64,000 bases of DNA from assembly GCA_907164885.2 (NCBI GenBank), contig OU015493.1:64363477-64427476 (forward strand). The letters are read 5' to 3'. The notes below the pieces were generated by a model that made no database searches, had not been told where the DNA came from, and saw nothing but the letters and a program-made list of their open reading frames with translations. The translations under genes were made by a program, and so were the position numbers. Positions 59,818-64,000 of this stretch are shown in pieces; within the stretch, counting starts at the first letter, position 1; each line of letters begins with the position of its first letter. The stretch is from Dolomedes plantarius. Lineage: Eukaryota; Arthropoda; Arachnida; Araneae; Dolomedidae.

Positions 59818-60688
59818 TATTGTTATGTAGAAATTGGTTGTCCATATGGAGTACTAAAATGTCATAGGAAGAAAGGACTTCATATCTTAATATCTAGTGG
59901 CTATAGAACATGGCCAGTGCTGGTCATTCTGAAAAAAAAGATAAAAGGGTGACAGACACAAGTCTAATCATTTAGAAGTACTTCATAGTTTATTTTAAAT
60001 TAAATTAATTATAGGAGGCTTAAGGCCAGTGGCTTATTGCCATTTACAAAATGGTACATGGTCGAGCATGGTCTCCGCTCAGCAAGGATCAGGCGGGCGA
60101 GATCGAATACAGTAACGGCATTGAAATCGCTTCTTCCAGGGCGTCGGAAACAGGAGTGCTAGAAACATCCTTAGTTGGCAGGGACTAGACGATATCTGTT
60201 TTTGCCATTCAAACCTTCGCTCCTGTGCTGGCCCCGTCACGTGACGTGAAGAGGAAAACATCTGGAATTTGGCGACCCAGCGGTAGCCAGCAGGCTCCGC
60301 CAAATCTATAAGACAAAGGGTTATTTTGTGTGTTCTACGAGGGGAAAGAGGATAAATGGAGAATATTATCGCCAAGTGTTAGGCAACCCATTTTAAGGGA
60401 TTAACATTGGTATTTTCTGTTTCCGCTGATAAGCGATGAAAGCAGAAAACATGACCAAAAGAGTGCACATTTTTTGAGAGAGAAGTGATTGTCTGGGGGA
60501 CTATATACCCCTATAAAATTATTGAGGGAACAGCTCCCTGATGCGTTTAAGTATTTGAAAGGCAAGGCAGGCTTTACTAATAATATTGTAGCAAAAGTTA
60601 ATAAGGGTTTCAAAACGTTACGACATATATACATTCATTCTTGGGCCCATATTCTTGGTAAACATGCTATCACCCCGTAAGGAAAATG
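59661..60688. mobile_element. TTAA/(TA)n MITE, copy E, split by an LTR-like insertion
   Basis: The left half starts CCTTTAGCTTACGGGACTC after TTAA (59657-59660) and runs into (TA)n at about 59777-59815. The right half, from about 60631, ends CACCCCGTAAGGAAAATG and is followed by TTAA (60689-60692). Same orientation for both halves. The intervening 805 bp is a separate insertion. Confidence 0.85.
59821..60625. mobile_element. Possible solo LTR inside MITE copy E
   Basis: Begins TGTTATGTAG and ends TTACGACA (TG...CA), 805 bp, inserted in the (TA)n core with TATAT on both sides. The TATAT is uninformative in a TA run. No retroviral-type frame. Solo-LTR identity is an inference from termini and size. 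Confidence 0.45.
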
Positions 60689-60692
60689 TTAA

Positions 60693-61250
60693 CCCGACCA
60701 CCAGCTACTCTTTGTGCTTCCCTATTTTCCGAGTGTTTGAAGATTGAAGTAAACTTTTAATATTGTCCCAAAATAATGGTTTGTTTTGTGTAAAAATTAT
60801 TCAAATATTTCCATTTTATGTTGTCTTCTAGAGCTCGTTTTTTATTCTTCTAATGAGTCGTTGCCTTTCTTAATAAAATCCTCCATTGAATACAGACATG
60901 ATGGCTTAGATGAGGGGTACTCAAACTGCGGACCATCAAGTTTTTATATGCGCCCCGAAACACTCGCACTCATTATCAGGCAGGTGGTTTTGTAAATATA
61001 ATTTTAGAGATGAGTGCCTGATAAATGCAAAACTACAAAAATGTTTCACCTGCTGCTCACGATATTTGCATCATAGTACCTTTGTGAATCATCAAGTTCC
61101 AAAATGACATATGCGAAGTACGTACTACATCGAAGGCGGATTGCAGATTCTTACCTTGGTGACGTTTTTAGATTAGCAAGAAGCAAGCATAAACCTGGCT
61201 TGTCTAAAATAGCCAAAAGTTTGTGTCAACATGAAATAATCACACTCCTC
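60693..61250. other. hAT-like end fragment, no gene
   Basis: GAGGGGTACTCAAACTGCGG at about 60912 resembles the hAT end style CAGGGGTACTCAAACT. GAGTGCCTGATAA and its near-inverse (CATTATCAGGCA) lie inside. The other end was not found. Confidence 0.35.
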
Positions 61251-62008
61251 TCTCTACATAAAACAGTTCCGAAACTGACTAACTGACTGACTGACAGATA
61301 ACGCATAGATCAAACCACTGGATCCTAAAGGGACGAACTTTGCATGCCGATTCTTCTCATCGTACAAGGGTGCACTAAGAAAGATTTTTAAAAAATTCAT
61401 CTTCAATTTTTCAAAATTAAATTTTTAAGCGGTTTTTGCAACTTTTTTAAATTTACATTTCAAATAATAGTCTGAGGGTTATAAAATTTCTATCACGACG
61501 AGTAACATCATAAAAATTCCTTTAAAATGAAAATCTTTTTCGAATCTTTACCTTCATTTTCTGATTTTGGCTGAATTTTTAAAGATCAATTTTTAGAGTT
61601 TAATTTATTAAATGTTGATCACGTGGTTTCTTTGCTTTTTATGATACTTTAAATTGATTTTGCGTCACGTGCATAACAACGAAATAAATTGCCAAAAAAT
61701 TATTAAAATACGGTAAAAGATAAAATTTAACCACTAGATTTTATTGAGATAGTAGCTTAACAAGAATTTAATTCAAATTAGTATATTTTATGGATATTAA
61801 ACATACAAATTAATGGCATACATTGACCGTTGTATTTAAATTGAATATTTCCTTCTACATTATTTTGTCTATAAAAATATACGTTACGATTTTTTTATAA
61901 ATATATATTTTTTTTTTATTTTTTTTTTTTTTTTGGCATTAATTGCATACATTGACCGTTGTATTTAATTTGAATGTACTCCGTAGCGAAGCACGGGTAT
62001 TCAGCAAG
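61251..62008 (+). mobile_element. Non-autonomous Helitron
   Basis: The 5' end TCTCTACATAAAACAGTTCC is followed by a tandem of ACTGACT. The 3' end has the hairpin CCGTAGCGAAGCACGG, then GTATTCAGCAAG, followed by T. 758 bp, no coding. The same family lies inverted at 63199-63938. Confidence 0.75.
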
Positions 62009-62580
62009 TTTTTAAATAAATAAACGTCTGATTACATTTCAGTTTTGTTGTTTTATTTTTTACATTATTATATTATTTGGTATTGTGTACTATGTTGCGG
62101 CCAGCGCAGCAAACATAGGCATACGGCCCGAGAGAAGAAAACGTTAAGTCTGACTGGCTTATATCGAAATTTTGAGTATTTAAACCCACAAAATTGTTCC
62201 ACATGCAAACTGACCACATTAGAATTTTACGAGATTTACTTTATAAACGATTAAAGTTTAGGAGATTTACTTTACGTATTAACAGTCCACCGGTTGCACA
62301 TTAGTTTCTCTACTACTCAAAGGCTTTCAAGCTAATTCCTGTATTGACCCAAAATAAAGTTCTGTTTTAAAATAAATTATCTCAATCTATTGTCCCTTGT
62401 AATTTAACAAAGATCATTAGTTATTCCCCGTTACTGGTAGAGGAAATGAATTTCTGTTTCTTTTCTTTTTTACTAATAATATTTTTGGATCATTTTTGGT
62501 TGATAAGAAATCTTTTTAGAAATATATCAGCATATTCCCTGGCTTATAGTTGCATATGAACTCCTGACTAAATAAGCATT
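62009..62580. other. No feature recognised
   Basis: AT-rich. GCGGCCAGCGCAG at 62098-62110 also occurs near 56484, hinting at a shared decayed repeat. Confidence 0.4.
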
Positions 62581-62835
62581 TTTTAACGTAGGATTGTGTT
62601 CCTCCATAACGGTCCACGGTAAAGCAAAATTTCAGATGTCCGTCGTCGAGAGTTATAATTTTGACAGCGCGCCAAACCTAGTCTTTATCGATTGGGCAAG
62701 CAATAAACAGTTCAACAGAAAAAAAAGCCAACAAGAAAAAACGCAGTACCAAACTGCGTAAAAAAAAAGGTACGCAACGATAATTAATCCTACGTTAATA
62801 CCCCGCGGTAGTTTCGTCCGAAGAGACTACCTGAT
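62581..62835. mobile_element. Dispersed ~255-315-bp repeat, copy 4
   Basis: From TTTAACGTAGGATTGTGTTC to GAAGAGACTACCTGATTTTT; matches 41752-42013 and, inverted, 33044-33352. Confidence 0.88.
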
Positions 62836-63198
62836 TTTTTTGTTTGTTTGTTTTAGTTTTCCAAAAAAAAAAAGAGTAGTTTTTCTGTAAACAAACGATT
62901 CTTTTCTCGGGCGAAAGGTGGCGGTATCAAATGTAGAGGGAACCCACAATCTTTCCCCAAAATATAACGATAAAAAATTGCAACACATAATAAAAATCGA
63001 TATCACTTTGTAAAAAATATTGTTTGATTTTAAAGAAACTTCATTTATTATTTTCTAGTTATTTTACGGCGTTTTCTTTTCAAAAGAGGTGCTATTGGAC
63101 GCTGTTTTAATCAATTAAATTAGAGCTAAACAAACTCAGAAGTTTATTTAATAATGGACAATCCATGACTTGTTTAGACACCCACTATTTATAAGGTA

Positions 63199-63938
63199 CA
63201 AGTAGAATACAAGCTTCGCTACGGAGTACATTCAAATTAAATACAAAGGTCAATGTATGCAACTAATGCCGAATATATATATATATATATAATAAAATCG
63301 TAACGGATATTATTATAGACGATTTTTATAGACAAAATAATGTAGAAAACAATTTTCAAATTAAACACAACGGTCAATGTATACAATTAATTTCTATGTT
63401 TAATATCCATAAAACATACTAATTTGAATTAAATTCTTAAAAAACTTCCATCTCAATTAATCTAGAGGTTAAATTTTATCTTTTACTGTATTTTAATATT
63501 ATTTTTGTCAATTTATATCTTTGTTATGCATGTGAAGCAAAATTAATTTAAAGTATCACAAAGAGAAAAGAAACCACGTTATCAGCATTTAATAAATAAA
63601 TTCTAAAAATTGATCGTTAAAAATTCACCAAAAATCAAAAAATGAAGGTAAAGATTCAAAAAAGATTTCATTTTAAAGGAATCTTTATGATCTCTCTTGT
63701 GATATATATTTTATAACCCTCAGATTATTATTTTAAATGCAAACTTTAAAGAATGTTTCAAAAACGGCTAAAAAATTTAATTAAAAAAATAAGAATTTTT
63801 TAAAAATCTTTCTTAGGGCGCCTCTACATTATGAGAAGAATCGCCATGCAAAATTTCAGCCCTTTAGGTCCAGCAGTTTGTTCTGTGCGTTATCTGTCAG
63901 TCAGTGAGTCAGTTACGGAACTGTTTTATATATAGAGA
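63199..63938 (-). mobile_element. Non-autonomous Helitron, inverted copy
   Basis: On the minus strand the 5' end is TCTCTATATATAAAACAGTT after an A, and the 3' side has ACTCCGTAGCGAAGCTTG with a decayed terminus. It shares TTAATAAAT, AATTCACCAAAAAT and CATTGACCGTTGT-type blocks with 61251-62008. A short (TA)n lies at 63273-63291. Confidence 0.75.
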
Positions 63939-64000
63939 TTAAAGGTGATTTCAATGACGCACTGAAAAGGCAATTTATCTTAAGATAAGACAAATAAATT

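Overview
The window looks like AT-rich, transposon-dense intergenic and intronic DNA from an arthropod, most likely an arachnid and plausibly an orb-weaving spider. The reasons are the long (TA)n microsatellites, the many Tc1/mariner, TTAA-flanked, hAT and Helitron-type elements, tRNA-derived SINEs, and the single host gene. There is no bacterial-style gene organisation. Species assignment is inference; no database could be searched.

One host gene can be supported, on the minus strand in the first 9 kb. Three exons (8858-8975, 4937-5004, 1847-2596) have consensus splice sites and matching phases (phase 1, then phase 0). Together they encode a ten-cysteine prokineticin/colipase-fold (MIT-like) domain followed by a Thr/Ser/Gly-rich, mucin-like tail made of a 30-bp coding minisatellite. 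The exon with start codon and signal peptide was not found and should lie to the right of 8976. Its introns carry a DD41D transposon, a hAT element with a nested MITE, and minisatellites.

The rest is mobile-element strata. 9-19 kb: a SINE; a TTAA-flanked MITE split by a Tc1-like element with ~224-bp terminal repeats; two further TTAA-flanked MITEs; a TA-flanked MITE. 19-31 kb: a Helitron-like element, a palindromic mariner MITE, three TTAA-flanked MITEs, and a tandem array hit by another copy of the TTAA/(TA)n MITE. 30-41 kb: a pogo-like remnant, a possible solo LTR inside a MITE, a mariner-type element with ~195-bp terminal repeats, a nearly intact DD41D transposase, and a decayed Tc1 carrying templated inversions. 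41-52 kb: a deleted DD34D mariner, a SINE, a hAT remnant with a perfect 8-bp target duplication, and a fold-back mariner derivative. 52-64 kb: composite Helitrons, more MITEs and a second possible solo LTR.

The most notable structural theme is a MITE family with TTAA target sites and a (TA)n core. Three of its five copies are split inside that core by later insertions (a Tc1 element and two LTR-like sequences), so the core behaves as a landing pad. The most notable gene finding is the prokineticin-like domain joined to a mucin-like repeat tail.
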